Positions 8,085 through 15,277 of a stretch of DNA of 15,334 nt are shown one piece after another (position 1 is the stretch's first letter; each line of letters starts with the position of its first letter). Made by a program: the position numbers and the translations under genes. Source of the stretch: SKVR01 sp964410015 (GTDB lineage: Bacteria > Bacteroidota > Bacteroidia > Bacteroidales > UBA7960); assembly GCA_964410015.1 (NCBI GenBank), contig CAYPFV010000072.1:1-15334 (forward strand), given 5' to 3'. Under the pieces are notes generated by a model, which made no database searches, was not told the DNA's origin, and saw nothing but the letters and a program-made list of their open reading frames with translations.

Positions 8085-8420
8085 GCAGCCATATTTTGTT
8101 AATTAAAAAATAATAAATCACCTTTGGGCAATAGCCTGATTTGAATCTTCAGATATAATTACCTGCTTTTGAGATATTACGGGGTAGAATTAAAATCCGT
8201 TATATTTTTCTCAGCAAAATGAGGCAAAAATAGTTTTTTTTTGTAACTATTCATGAAAGGGTTAATTCTTTTTAGCGGTTTTTGTCAGAAAAAGTATTAT
8301 TTCACTCATGGTTATTAGTTGTCAATTTTATGCAAAGAACTGTTGATATATATTTTACAATTGGTGATAAGCAAAAAAAAATAACAATCTTTAGGTACTT
8401 TATCTAAATATTGCATTCTT
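8085..8420. other. AT-rich spacer upstream of the AbgT gene
   Basis: About 336 bp separate the end of the radical SAM gene and the start of the AbgT gene, both on the - strand. The only clear signal is a -7 promoter box at 8225-8232. There is no coding-quality frame and no strong hairpin with a T-run, so the radical SAM gene has no visible terminator. Confidence 0.6.
8225..8258 (-). promoter_or_regulatory. Candidate promoter for the AbgT gene
   Basis: On the - strand, TATTTTTG (8232-8225) is a perfect TAnnTTTG match. A TTTC (8258-8255) lies 22 bases upstream, one mismatch from TTTG. The predicted leader of about 137 bases is long for a simple promoter and could hold further control. Confidence 0.45.
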
Positions 8421-9365
8421 CTATTTTATGTAAAATTTTCCCTGCCAAAGATCTTTTATGGCAAGTTGCTGCTCTATCAACCTGATCATTTCATCGCTTC
8501 TTATACCTTTCCAGCTGGTTCGCAAATTATAGCCGGGGGGAACTTCACCAGCCAGGCGTTCAATGGAGATATCAGGCCGGAGTCTGGCAATAAACTCTGC
8601 CATGAGGTCAGCATATTCAGCAGGTTCAAAAAAATAAAATTGCCCGGAATTTTTCTGGAAATCTTTTGCCATAGCGGTATGGCTTACGATTTGTAATTGG
8701 TGGAACTTTACAGAATTTACAGGTAATTTGGAAATGATCTCACTTTGTTTAAGAATCTGTTCTTTTGATTCGCCGGGCAACCCTATGATCATGTGAATAC
8801 CTGTATGAATTCCTTTGCCCGCGGTTAATTCTATGGCTCTTACAGAATCTTTAAAAGTATGTCCGCGGTTAATTCTCAACAAGGTATCTTCATAGCACGA
8901 CTCAACCCCATACTCAAGATTTACAATATACTTTTGGCTCAGTTCCGCCAAAAAATCGAGTTTTTCTTCATCTATACAATCAGGTCGTGTACCCACAGAA
9001 ATCCCTGAAATACCAGGATAATTCAATGCCTCAAGATACCGTTGGTTCAGGATGGGTAAAGTATCATAGGTATTGGAATAAGATTGGAAATAGGCGATAA
9101 AAAGTTTTGCTTTTTTATATCTTTTGCGTATAAATTTCAGTCCTTTTTCTATTTGTTCTCCGATATTATGGTCTTCATGGCAGTAAGAAGGGCTGAATCC
9201 CTGGTTATTACAAAAAGAGCACCCTCCTGTACCTTTACTTCCATCACGGTTTGGACATGTAAAACCGGCATTCACACTCACTTTCTGAATACGACTCCCA
9301 TACTTTTTTTTACAATAATCTGTATAAGAAAAAAATCGCCGGTTGTTGCCCCATAAATAAGTCAT
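8421..9365 (-). CDS. TIGR01212/YhcC-type radical SAM protein
   Basis: This protein of 314 residues is a radical S-adenosylmethionine enzyme of the TIGR01212 family, related in layout to the Elp3-type group; its reaction is not established. The cluster-binding region begins NAGFTCPNRDG and has Cys37, Cys49 and Cys52 (GGCSFCNN), a wide Cys spacing typical of this family. The N-terminal RFFSYTDYCKKKYG block is also a family feature. Downstream are KLFIAYFQSYSNTYD, SVGTRPDC, YGVESC, INRGH and MIIGLPGES, which follow the barrel strands. I place the start at ATG 9365. The longer in-frame start at 9386 is TTG and falls inside a promoter box. Length is close to E. coli YhcC (309). The gene is divergent from the symporter operon and shares its control region. 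Confidence 0.9.
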   Translation of the reverse strand: MTYLWGNNRRFFSYTDYCKKKYGSRIQKVSVNAGFTCPNRDGSKGTGGCSFCNNQGFSPSYCHEDHNIGEQIEKGLKFIRKRYKKAKLFIAYFQSYSNTYDTLPILNQRYLEALNYPGISGISVGTRPDCIDEEKLDFLAELSQKYIVNLEYGVESCYEDTLLRINRGHTFKDSVRAIELTAGKGIHTGIHMIIGLPGESKEQILKQSEIISKLPVNSVKFHQLQIVSHTAMAKDFQKNSGQFYFFEPAEYADLMAEFIARLRPDISIERLAGEVPPGYNLRTSWKGIRSDEMIRLIEQQLAIKDLWQGKFYIK

Positions 9366-9383
9366 ACAGTAGAATTTTTGATG

Positions 9384-9391
9384 CAAAAATA
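9384..9391 (-). promoter_or_regulatory. -7 promoter box of the radical SAM gene
   Basis: On the - strand this is TATTTTTG, an exact TAnnTTTG match. It overlaps the alternative TTG start at 9386 and would give a leader of about 15 bases to ATG 9365, supporting the shorter protein. No good -33 box is seen at 19 bases. Confidence 0.5.
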
Positions 9392-9438
9392 GGATTTATA
9401 TTTCCAACAGCAGATGTTTTTTTCACATCCCCGAAAAT

Positions 9439-9458
9439 TATATTGTTTAAACAATATA
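9439..9458. promoter_or_regulatory. Perfect 20-bp palindrome, candidate operator
   Basis: TATATTGTTTAAACAATATA is identical on both strands. It sits midway in the divergent region between the radical SAM gene and the symporter operon, centred about 95 bp before the predicted symporter transcription start and about 70 bp before that of the radical SAM gene. Partial half-sites follow at 9461-9470 (ATTTAAACAA) and 9495-9501 (TTTTAAA followed by CGG). A dimeric regulator is the natural reading. No regulator gene lies beside it, and no T-run supports a terminator. Confidence 0.65.
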
Positions 9459-9508
9459 TCATTTAAACAAGTTATAATTGCTTTTAAGACAGTGTTTTAA
9501 ACGGCAAT

Positions 9509-9539
9509 TTTGTGCTTATGCCTAAAAATGCTACATTTG
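9509..9539 (+). promoter_or_regulatory. Promoter of the symporter-acetyltransferase-racemase operon
   Basis: TTTG (9509-9512), a spacer of exactly 19 bases, then TACATTTG (9532-9539) fully match the Bacteroidota consensus. Transcription should start near 9543, leaving a leader of about 23 bases to ATG 9566. This is the best promoter in the window. Confidence 0.75.
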
Positions 9540-9565
9540 CAGACATTAATCCCTAACCCAATTGC

Positions 9566-11002
9566 ATGCATTTTTTAGACATTCTTGTTTTCACCCTTTA
9601 CATGTTGGCAGTAATAGGAATCGGAGTATGGTTTCTTTTGAAAAATACAGGTGTTGACGATTATTATGTAGGAGGCAGAAAGATTGGAAGCTGGCATATT
9701 GGTCTGTCAGTAGTGGCAACAGATGTTGGAGGGGGCTTTTCAATAGGACTGGGCGGATTGGGTTTTGTGATGGGTCTGTCGGGTTCATGGATGTTGTTTA
9801 CCGGCCTTGTAGGTGCCTGGCTCAGCGCAGTATTATTAATTCCACGGGTAAAATCCATTGAGAAGTTTAAGAAGTTTTATACTTTCCCCCAAATGCTGGG
9901 GCATTTTTATTCACCCCGTGTTGCATTGCTGGCGGGAGTCATTTCCGGAATAGGTTATTTAGGATTTACCAGTTCACAAATACTTGCAGGGGCAAAGCTG
10001 GCATCGGCAACGTTTATTGAACTCGATATGCAAATGGCACTGATCATCATGGGTGCTATTGTTATTGTGTATACAGCCATGGGAGGAATAAAAGCAGTAA
10101 TCTATACAGATACCATACAATGGATCATACTCATGGCAGGATTGATCTTTATCGGAATTCCCATTTCCTATATAAGTGTTGGTGGATATAGTGAAATCAG
10201 CAAGGTTCTGCCTCCTGAATTTTTCACATTGAGCAATATTTCATGGCAACAAATTGTAAACTGGGCTGTTACAATTATACCCATTTGGTTTGTTGGTATG
10301 ACCTTATACCAGCGGATTTATGCCTCCCGAAACAAGAAGCAGGCACAAAAAGCTTGGTTGGTTGCCGGTTTATTTGAATATCCAATTATGGCTTTCATGG
10401 GTGTGATATTAGGATTGCTTGCACGGGTTGCATTTGAGCAGGGATTATTTGGTTATTTAGGCTTCTCTGCAAATTCAGAACCAGATATTGAAATGGGATT
10501 GCCTATGCTTCTGCGAACGGTATTGCCCGTTGGTTTGATGGGTTTGATGATGGCTGCCTATTTTTCAGCCATTATGTCAACAGCAGATAGCTGCCTGATG
10601 GCATCGTCAGGGAATTTTCTTACAGATTTGTTGGGTAAATGGATAAAAATGCCATCAACAAACAGGGGTTTTCTAATCATTTCTCAACTGATTACCTTGT
10701 TGCTGGGTATTTTGGCTTTACTGTTGGCAAGCGTCATGCCTAATGTACTGGAGCTCATGCTTTATTCTTATGCTTTTATGGTATCTGGGTTATTTGTTCC
10801 TGTTGTAGCGGCTTTATTTATGAAAAAAGCAAATGCTACAGCTGCATTTTGGGCGATGCTTTTAGGAGGTTCTACTACCATATCACTTATCATCCTTGAT
10901 TTGAAACTACCTTTAGATCTGGATGCCAACATTTTTGGAATCACCCTGTCATTTATTACTTTTCTGGTGTTTCAGCTGATAAGAAACATTCATAATTCAT
11001 AA
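9566..11002 (+). CDS. Sodium:solute symporter (SSS family)
   Basis: This 478-residue inner-membrane protein has about 13 hydrophobic helices and imports a small solute with sodium. Family marks are DDYYVGGRKIG (31-41) after the first helix, the signature GGIKAVIYTDTIQWIILMAG in the middle, and AYFSAIMSTADSCLMASSGN near residues 332-351. The last holds the Ser/Thr pair (STADS) that coordinates the Na2 sodium in this fold. The sequence stays hydrophobic to the end, with a short polar tail. Substrates in the family include proline, pantothenate, sugars and other amino acids, and sequence alone does not decide. The next gene follows after 42 bp and the racemase-family gene soon after, suggesting an amino acid or amine substrate. 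It is the first gene of the operon, with a strong promoter and the palindrome upstream. Confidence 0.92.
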   Translation: MHFLDILVFTLYMLAVIGIGVWFLLKNTGVDDYYVGGRKIGSWHIGLSVVATDVGGGFSIGLGGLGFVMGLSGSWMLFTGLVGAWLSAVLLIPRVKSIEKFKKFYTFPQMLGHFYSPRVALLAGVISGIGYLGFTSSQILAGAKLASATFIELDMQMALIIMGAIVIVYTAMGGIKAVIYTDTIQWIILMAGLIFIGIPISYISVGGYSEISKVLPPEFFTLSNISWQQIVNWAVTIIPIWFVGMTLYQRIYASRNKKQAQKAWLVAGLFEYPIMAFMGVILGLLARVAFEQGLFGYLGFSANSEPDIEMGLPMLLRTVLPVGLMGLMMAAYFSAIMSTADSCLMASSGNFLTDLLGKWIKMPSTNRGFLIISQLITLLLGILALLLASVMPNVLELMLYSYAFMVSGLFVPVVAALFMKKANATAAFWAMLLGGSTTISLIILDLKLPLDLDANIFGITLSFITFLVFQLIRNIHNS

Positions 11003-11044
11003 AAGCAAAACACATTTATAAACAAATTTTTAAAACTCTATTTT

Positions 11045-11482
11045 ATGGAATATTCATTTTATACACCTCAGGATGAGGTAAGTGAAAATAAGAAAAAAGA
11101 AATTGCAGATTTTTTATTTGAACACCTGGATCAGTTTGGAGATGAGCATGAATCCATTATGAAATGTATCAACTTTGCCCTTGACGATAAAACAAAATTT
11201 GGCGGTTTTATTCTTGAAGCGGTTGATAAGGAACAAATTGTAGGTGCAGTGGTGATCAATAAAACCGGAATGGAAGGATATATCCCGGAAAACATACTCG
11301 TTTATATTGCTGTACATAAAGACTACAGAGGAAAAGGACTTGGTAAAGAACTCATGCTCAAGACCTTTGATAAAGCAGAGGGAAGTATAAAATTACATGT
11401 AGAACATGACAATCCGGCACGTTTCCTTTATCAGAAATTGGGTTTTACCAATAAGTATATGGAAATGAGGCTAAACCGATAA
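11045..11482 (+). CDS. GNAT-family N-acetyltransferase
   Basis: This small cytoplasmic enzyme of 145 residues should transfer an acyl group, usually acetyl, from acyl-CoA to an amine. Motif A, VHKDYRGKGLG (90-100), has the R/Q-x-x-G-x-G/A loop that holds the CoA pyrophosphate. Motif B, HDNPARFLYQKLGF (121-134), has the usual Tyr near residue 129. The N-terminal 50 residues are more variable and include a Cys at 41. The length is typical of a single GNAT domain. It lies 42 bp after the symporter and 11 bp before the racemase-family gene, so all three are probably one transcript. The acceptor could be the amino acid that the neighbours handle, but this is inference; the sequence does not name it. 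Confidence 0.88.
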   Translation: MEYSFYTPQDEVSENKKKEIADFLFEHLDQFGDEHESIMKCINFALDDKTKFGGFILEAVDKEQIVGAVVINKTGMEGYIPENILVYIAVHKDYRGKGLGKELMLKTFDKAEGSIKLHVEHDNPARFLYQKLGFTNKYMEMRLNR

Positions 11483-11493
11483 AACAAAAAACT

Positions 11494-12567
11494 ATGGCTG
11501 AGATAACGATCAGTAGCAAAAAACTCCGACACAATTTTAACTTTCTGAAAAACTTTTTTGAGAAAAACAATGTTGAATGGGGTATTGTAAGCAAATTATT
11601 ATGTGGCAATGAAATCTTATTAAAGGAACTGATTGAAATGGGAGCAGAGGAACTGATGGATTCCCGCATCAGTAACCTGAGAAAGATAAAAAAGATCAAC
11701 CCCAATATCAATACAGTTTACATAAAACCACCGCCGCGGCGAAGTTTGCCTTCGGTTGTAAGATATGCAGATGTAAGTTTTAATTCCGACCTTGAAACCC
11801 TCAGACTTATATCCGTTGAGGCTGGAAAGCAAAACAAGGTGCACCGTGTAATCATCATGATAGAAATGGGTGACTTACGAGAAGGGGTGCTGGGTGAAAA
11901 TCTTATCAACTTCTACGAGAAAGTTTTCGAATTGCCCAATATTTCTGTAGTAGGACTTGGAACTAATTTTAATTGTATGTATGGTGTAATGCCTTCGCAT
12001 GATAAAATGGTTCAGTTAAGTTTGTACAAACAAATTATAGAGATAAAATTTAATCAAAAAATCAAATGGATATCCGGTGGTTCATCCGTTTCGATCCCAA
12101 TGATTCAGAAAAAACAACTTCCCAAAGGAATCAACCATTTCAGAATAGGCGAAACCTTGTTTTTTGGTAACAACCTGATAACTGGTAAAGTCATCAAAGG
12201 GATGAAAGATGATGTGATTACCCTGTATTCAGAGATCATAGAATTGCTTGAAAAACCCATTGTTCCCCAGGGAGAACTGGGCGAAAATCCTTCGGGTGAA
12301 GTATTTGAAGTGAACCCGCAGGATTATGGAAAAAAATCCTGGAGAGCACTGATAGATATTGGATTATTGGATATCTCGCCCGATTTTCTGATCCCAATGG
12401 ACAAAACCATGGAAATAGCCGGCGCCAGTTCCGATATTGTAGTTATTGATCTGGGTTCAAATCCTAAGAATTATAAAGTAGGCAACTTTATAAAATTTAA
12501 ACTAAAATATATGGGTGCACTTGCACTATTCAACTCAGATTATATCAATAAGAAACTTGTTGATTAA
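11494..12567 (+). CDS. Ornithine/alanine racemase-family PLP-dependent enzyme (Orr-like)
   Basis: This 357-residue protein has the alanine racemase-type fold (PLP barrel plus C-terminal beta domain). Its sequence follows ornithine racemase (Orr, about 355 residues, known from amino acid-fermenting clostridia) and the YhfX group. The PLP lysine is probably Lys34 in IVSKLLCGN. Other matching blocks are DSRISNLRKIK (57-67), ADVSFNSDLETL (92-103), IEMGDLREGV (123-132), GLGTNFNC (154-161), SGGSSVS (194-200), GINHFRIGE (212-220) and AGASSDIVVIDLG (309-321). It should interconvert L- and D-forms of an amino acid; ornithine, lysine or alanine are possible. No ornithine-degrading genes (ora, ord, ort) are in the window, so I give no symbol. 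It starts 11 bp after the acetyltransferase and ends about 48 bp before a strong terminator. Confidence 0.88.
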   Translation: MAEITISSKKLRHNFNFLKNFFEKNNVEWGIVSKLLCGNEILLKELIEMGAEELMDSRISNLRKIKKINPNINTVYIKPPPRRSLPSVVRYADVSFNSDLETLRLISVEAGKQNKVHRVIIMIEMGDLREGVLGENLINFYEKVFELPNISVVGLGTNFNCMYGVMPSHDKMVQLSLYKQIIEIKFNQKIKWISGGSSVSIPMIQKKQLPKGINHFRIGETLFFGNNLITGKVIKGMKDDVITLYSEIIELLEKPIVPQGELGENPSGEVFEVNPQDYGKKSWRALIDIGLLDISPDFLIPMDKTMEIAGASSDIVVIDLGSNPKNYKVGNFIKFKLKYMGALALFNSDYINKKLVD

Positions 12568-12615
12568 TCATCTTCTGAAAAGTTTTATAATCTTTATCAG
12601 CATATTCAAAGTAGC

Positions 12616-12659
12616 AAAAAAACACTCATCCTGCATTTAAACCGGATGAGTGTTTTTTT
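12616..12659. terminator. Bidirectional intrinsic terminator
   Basis: A perfect 16-bp stem has left arm 12616-12631 (A7 then CACTCATCC), a 12-base loop 12632-12643, and right arm 12644-12659 (GGATGAGTG then T7). The A-run on one side and T-run on the other make it work both ways. It lies between the convergent racemase-family gene and lgt, and should end both transcripts. Confidence 0.95.
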
Positions 12660-12713
12660 ATAAGGGATTCGTTTAAATTCCTTTTTTCCTGCAGATTCAC
12701 AATCCACAAACTG

Positions 12714-12743
12714 ATGTAAATCTAAAATGTTTAAGATTTACAT
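12714..12743. repeat. Inverted repeat overlapping the lgt stop codon
   Basis: ATGTAAATCT (12714-12723) and AGATTTACAT (12734-12743) are perfect 10-bp arms around a 10-base loop. The right arm includes the stop codon of lgt (12738-12740). No T-run follows on the - strand, so it is a stabilising hairpin or weak terminator at best, backed up by the strong one beyond it. Confidence 0.6.
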
Positions 12744-13568
12744 GGCAGGTTTCTTATTTTTAAAAGCATACACCAGTATGCCAATACCCATCAGAATCAT
12801 CGGGATACTGAGAATTTGCCCCATGTTGATAGGAAGGTCTTCTTCAAAAGCAGACTGTACCTCTTTAACGTATTCCACCAAGAATCTCCAGGTAAAAAGA
12901 ATGATCAGAAAATATCCGGTGAGAAAACCTTCATACAAACGTGGCATTCTTTTAAAATACATCCAAAGCATGCTAAAGAAAACAAACAAATATCCAATAC
13001 CTTCATAAATACCTGTTGGGTGTCTGGGAGAGGTGAACACAGGTTCAGCGCCTTCCATCCAGGCGTAAAGGTTATCAATAAACTTAAAACCCCATGGCAG
13101 ACTGGTTTCATAGCCATAAATTTCATGATTCATCATGTTTCCCATCCTGATGAAAAATGCTGCTAATGCTACCGGGATAAGCATCCTGTCAACAGTCCAG
13201 AAAAATGATTTACTCGATTTCCTTTTATAAAACCTGAGCATGGCCAATAAAATACCAATAGCACCACCATGACTTGCCAGTCCGCCCTGCCATATATACA
13301 ACACTTCAATAGGATTGGCAATGTAATAATCAAAATCATAGAAAAAACAATGCCCCAACCTTGCTCCCAAAACACTGCCAATGGCTATATGGATAAGCAA
13401 ACTGTCGAGTTCCTTTTGTCCTACATTTTCTTTTTTAAAAATTGTAGCTAATAATTCATATCCGATATAGAAAGATAGCGCCCAAAACAATCCATACCAT
13501 CTTACAGATATAGGTCCGAGAGAAAAAATAACCGGACTTACTTCCCATGTAACTGACAACAAATTCAT
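12738..13568 (-). CDS. lgt: Prolipoprotein diacylglyceryl transferase
   Basis: This 276-residue inner-membrane enzyme moves diacylglyceryl from phosphatidylglycerol onto the lipobox cysteine of prolipoproteins, the first step of lipoprotein maturation. Seven or so hydrophobic segments are visible. The key motifs are GARLGHCFFYD (68-78), GGLASHGGAIG (95-105) with the catalytic-region His100, the Lgt signature RMGNMMNHEIYG (141-152), RHPTGIYE (182-189) and WRFLVEYVKE (227-236), which corresponds to the essential Arg and Glu of the C-terminal part. Length is normal. It would act on the two lipoproteins of this window (peptide-binding protein and FKBP). It stands alone, with a shared terminator downstream; about 310 bp separate it from the FKBP gene upstream, a spacer occupied partly by a MITE-like element. 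Confidence 0.95.
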   Translation of the reverse strand: MNLLSVTWEVSPVIFSLGPISVRWYGLFWALSFYIGYELLATIFKKENVGQKELDSLLIHIAIGSVLGARLGHCFFYDFDYYIANPIEVLYIWQGGLASHGGAIGILLAMLRFYKRKSSKSFFWTVDRMLIPVALAAFFIRMGNMMNHEIYGYETSLPWGFKFIDNLYAWMEGAEPVFTSPRHPTGIYEGIGYLFVFFSMLWMYFKRMPRLYEGFLTGYFLIILFTWRFLVEYVKEVQSAFEEDLPINMGQILSIPMILMGIGILVYAFKNKKPAM

Positions 13569-13638
13569 TAGAAAATACGTTTATGTTTTTTTTTAAAATA
13601 AAATTATACCTGATTGAGTTTTTTTTAAAAACTATTTA

Positions 13639-13771
13639 TGAGTCCACTCTGAAAAGTAAATTATCCACAGATTACACAGATTTACACAGATGCTAAATGC
13701 TGATAATCAATGTGTTTAAAAAAAGAAAATGAACACAGATTTGCCGAAAACAAGTTTTAGGAGTGGACTCA
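13639..13771. mobile_element. MITE-like inverted-repeat element
   Basis: The ends are inverted repeats of 19 bp: TGAGTCCACTCTGAAAAGT at 13639-13657 and, on the other strand, TGAGTCCACTCCTAAAACT at 13771-13753. They match at 16 of 19, with the outer 11 perfect. The element is flanked by TTTA on both sides (13635-13638 and 13772-13775), which would be a 4-bp target duplication. The interior carries tandem CACAGATT units and no open frame, so it could move only with a transposase supplied elsewhere. A short duplication in AT-rich DNA is weak evidence. Confidence 0.5.
13666..13692. repeat. CACAGATT tandem units
   Basis: Three near-tandem units, CACAGATTA, CACAGATTTA and CACAGATG, start at 13666, 13675 and 13685. 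A fourth, CACAGATTTG, lies at 13734-13743. Sequences of this type are scattered between genes in many Bacteroidota genomes. They lie inside the MITE-like element. Confidence 0.7.
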
Positions 13772-13878
13772 TTTATTACACTAAAATCATTCATTATTTT
13801 GTTGAAGTATTCGTTATACTTTTTTATTTTACCCATTCAAATAACCACATCATTCGGGCAAACCGAAGCATTTCGCAT

Positions 13879-15045
13879 TCATTTAATATCAATAATTTCT
13901 ATATCAAAGATAAGTGTTGCATCGGGAGGGATAGGACCAATTCCCTGACTGCCATAAGCCAAATCTGCAGGAACAATCAACCGGTACCTGGCTCCTTCAG
14001 ACATGAGTGCTACACCCTGCTCCCATCCTTCAATTACCTGCCCGGCGCCCATTACAAATTTAAGCGTTTGTCCTCTCTCTACAGAAGAATCGAATAAGGT
14101 TCCATCGGCAAGATATCCGGAATAATGAAGTTCTACAACCTGATCTTCTCTGGGTTTCTGTCCTTTTCCTTCTTCTATTACAAGGTATTTCAATCCAGAG
14201 GGAGTTGTAATAGTATCTGCACTGGTAACATTAAAAGGTTTTGCTTCAGGTTTTTCAAGAGCATCCAGAACTTCTACATCAAAGATCAGATCAGTAGAAG
14301 GCGGTATCGGGCCTCTTCCTTTGATTCCATAGGCATATGCATGGGGTATCCAGAATCTGGCCTTATCTCCTACCCTTAATTTTTCTATTCCCATATCCCA
14401 TCCTTTTATTACAACACCCTCACCCAAAACAAACTCAACAGGTTCTTCACGTTGGTATGAGGAATCAAACAAGGTAAGGTCTTCCAGAAAACCCATGTAA
14501 TGAATTCTCACCTTCATACCTGATTGAAGTTGTTTACCACTACCTTGTTCGATGATTGAATATTTCAGCCCATTTTCAATAGTTATAATCTCTGCATCTT
14601 TTTCCAGATCATAGGGTTTGGGAGTTTTATTTACCTTCATGATCTCAACATTAAATATCAGGGTAGCATTGGGGGGTATATCGCCCATAGTTTGATCGCC
14701 ATATCCTAATTCGGGAGGTATACGAATAAGAACTTTATCGCCAACACTAAACAAAGGAAAAACCTGATCCCATCCTTTGATCACCTGCCCTGCGCCTACT
14801 TTAAAATAAACAGGTTCCCCACGGTCATAGCTATTGTCTACAAGCGTACCATCGTCAAGACGCAACTCATAATGAGCAAAAACAACATCGTTTTTATCAA
14901 TGGAGTTACCCTGCCCCTGTTGGATAATTCTGTATTCGATACCCGAATCAAGGGTTTTCATAGATGTATCCGTGGTTGATTTTTGAGTTTTGCAGCCGGA
15001 AAAAACAGCAATGAAAACCCACAAGACGATTTTAAAATGCTTCAT
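13879..15045 (-). CDS. Lipoprotein with three tandem FKBP-type peptidyl-prolyl isomerase domains
   Basis: This 388-residue exported lipoprotein has signal peptide 1-17 and lipobox VFSGC with acceptor Cys18, then a short Ser/Thr-rich linker. Three FKBP domains follow, at about 35-137, 158-261 and 283-388. Each has the pattern HY, GWxxG or equivalent, YG, IPP and a closing LIFxVE or LIFDIE strand. The pocket Trp is at 92, 216 and 341. The Phe-Asp pair of the active site is present in domains 2 (193-194) and 3 (318-319), but domain 1 has Val69-Asp70. Domain 2 has DLTLFD where most have DGTLFD. It should catalyse proline isomerisation or act as a chaperone for exported proteins at the envelope. 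Most FKBP lipoproteins carry one or two domains. The repeat array lies directly upstream. Confidence 0.92.
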   Translation of the reverse strand: MKHFKIVLWVFIAVFSGCKTQKSTTDTSMKTLDSGIEYRIIQQGQGNSIDKNDVVFAHYELRLDDGTLVDNSYDRGEPVYFKVGAGQVIKGWDQVFPLFSVGDKVLIRIPPELGYGDQTMGDIPPNATLIFNVEIMKVNKTPKPYDLEKDAEIITIENGLKYSIIEQGSGKQLQSGMKVRIHYMGFLEDLTLFDSSYQREEPVEFVLGEGVVIKGWDMGIEKLRVGDKARFWIPHAYAYGIKGRGPIPPSTDLIFDVEVLDALEKPEAKPFNVTSADTITTPSGLKYLVIEEGKGQKPREDQVVELHYSGYLADGTLFDSSVERGQTLKFVMGAGQVIEGWEQGVALMSEGARYRLIVPADLAYGSQGIGPIPPDATLIFDIEIIDIK

Positions 15046-15060
15046 TTACAGAAAAATAAG

Positions 15061-15151
15061 TTAATCTATGTATAGACAAAACCTCCATGAATCATTACAC
15101 ACAAACACAATAATACAATAATCAGCGAAATAGAGGTTGTATCGAACAGCT
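15061..15151 (-). repeat. Degenerate repeat unit D
   Basis: This stretch aligns loosely with the units to its right. TACAATAATC and the following 28 bases correspond position for position with TACAAAACCG and its 28 bases in the next unit. The left part keeps traces of the AACC-CATG-ACACAC core. It is worn and shorter, and it directly precedes the FKBP gene start at 15045. Confidence 0.45.
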
Positions 15152-15277
15152 TTAATCAAATTATTATATGATGAACCGGGCCATATCAAAAATAATATTG
15201 ACACACACGGATGATTATAATTCGTGGCATGGACAAAAATACAAAACCGGAGTTTTGGCGAGCTCCATCTGACCGAC
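15152..15277 (-). repeat. Repeat unit B (126 bp)
   Basis: This unit runs from TTAATCAAATT at 15152 to the same sequence at 15278. It contains ATGAACCGGGCCAT, GACACACAC and a tail with ATACAAAAC. The tail also matches copy A at the left end of the window (8-47). Compared with unit C it has three extra bases before GACACACAC. Confidence 0.85.

Larger units (their letters stand above)
13569..13878. other. Spacer between lgt and the FKBP gene, with repeat elements
   Basis: This AT-rich spacer of 310 bp holds the 133-bp inverted-repeat element at 13639-13771. The segment 13569-13634 should contain the lgt promoter; a TATAATTTTA-like box is present on the - strand near 13601, but no exact TAnnTTTG match. 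No coding-quality frame is seen. Confidence 0.6.

Noticed and set aside
13853..13867. Hairpin TTCGG/CCGAA downstream of the FKBP gene
   Set aside because: The stem is five bases and no T-run follows on the - strand, so it is not a credible terminator.
13729..14097. Frame of 122 codons on the + strand
   Set aside because: It runs antisense into the third FKBP domain and out of the MITE-like element; no family features.
15051..15080. Promoter-like TTTG, 18 bases, TATTTTTC before the FKBP gene
   Set aside because: It would start transcription almost at the ATG, and the -7 box lacks the final G; kept only as a possibility.
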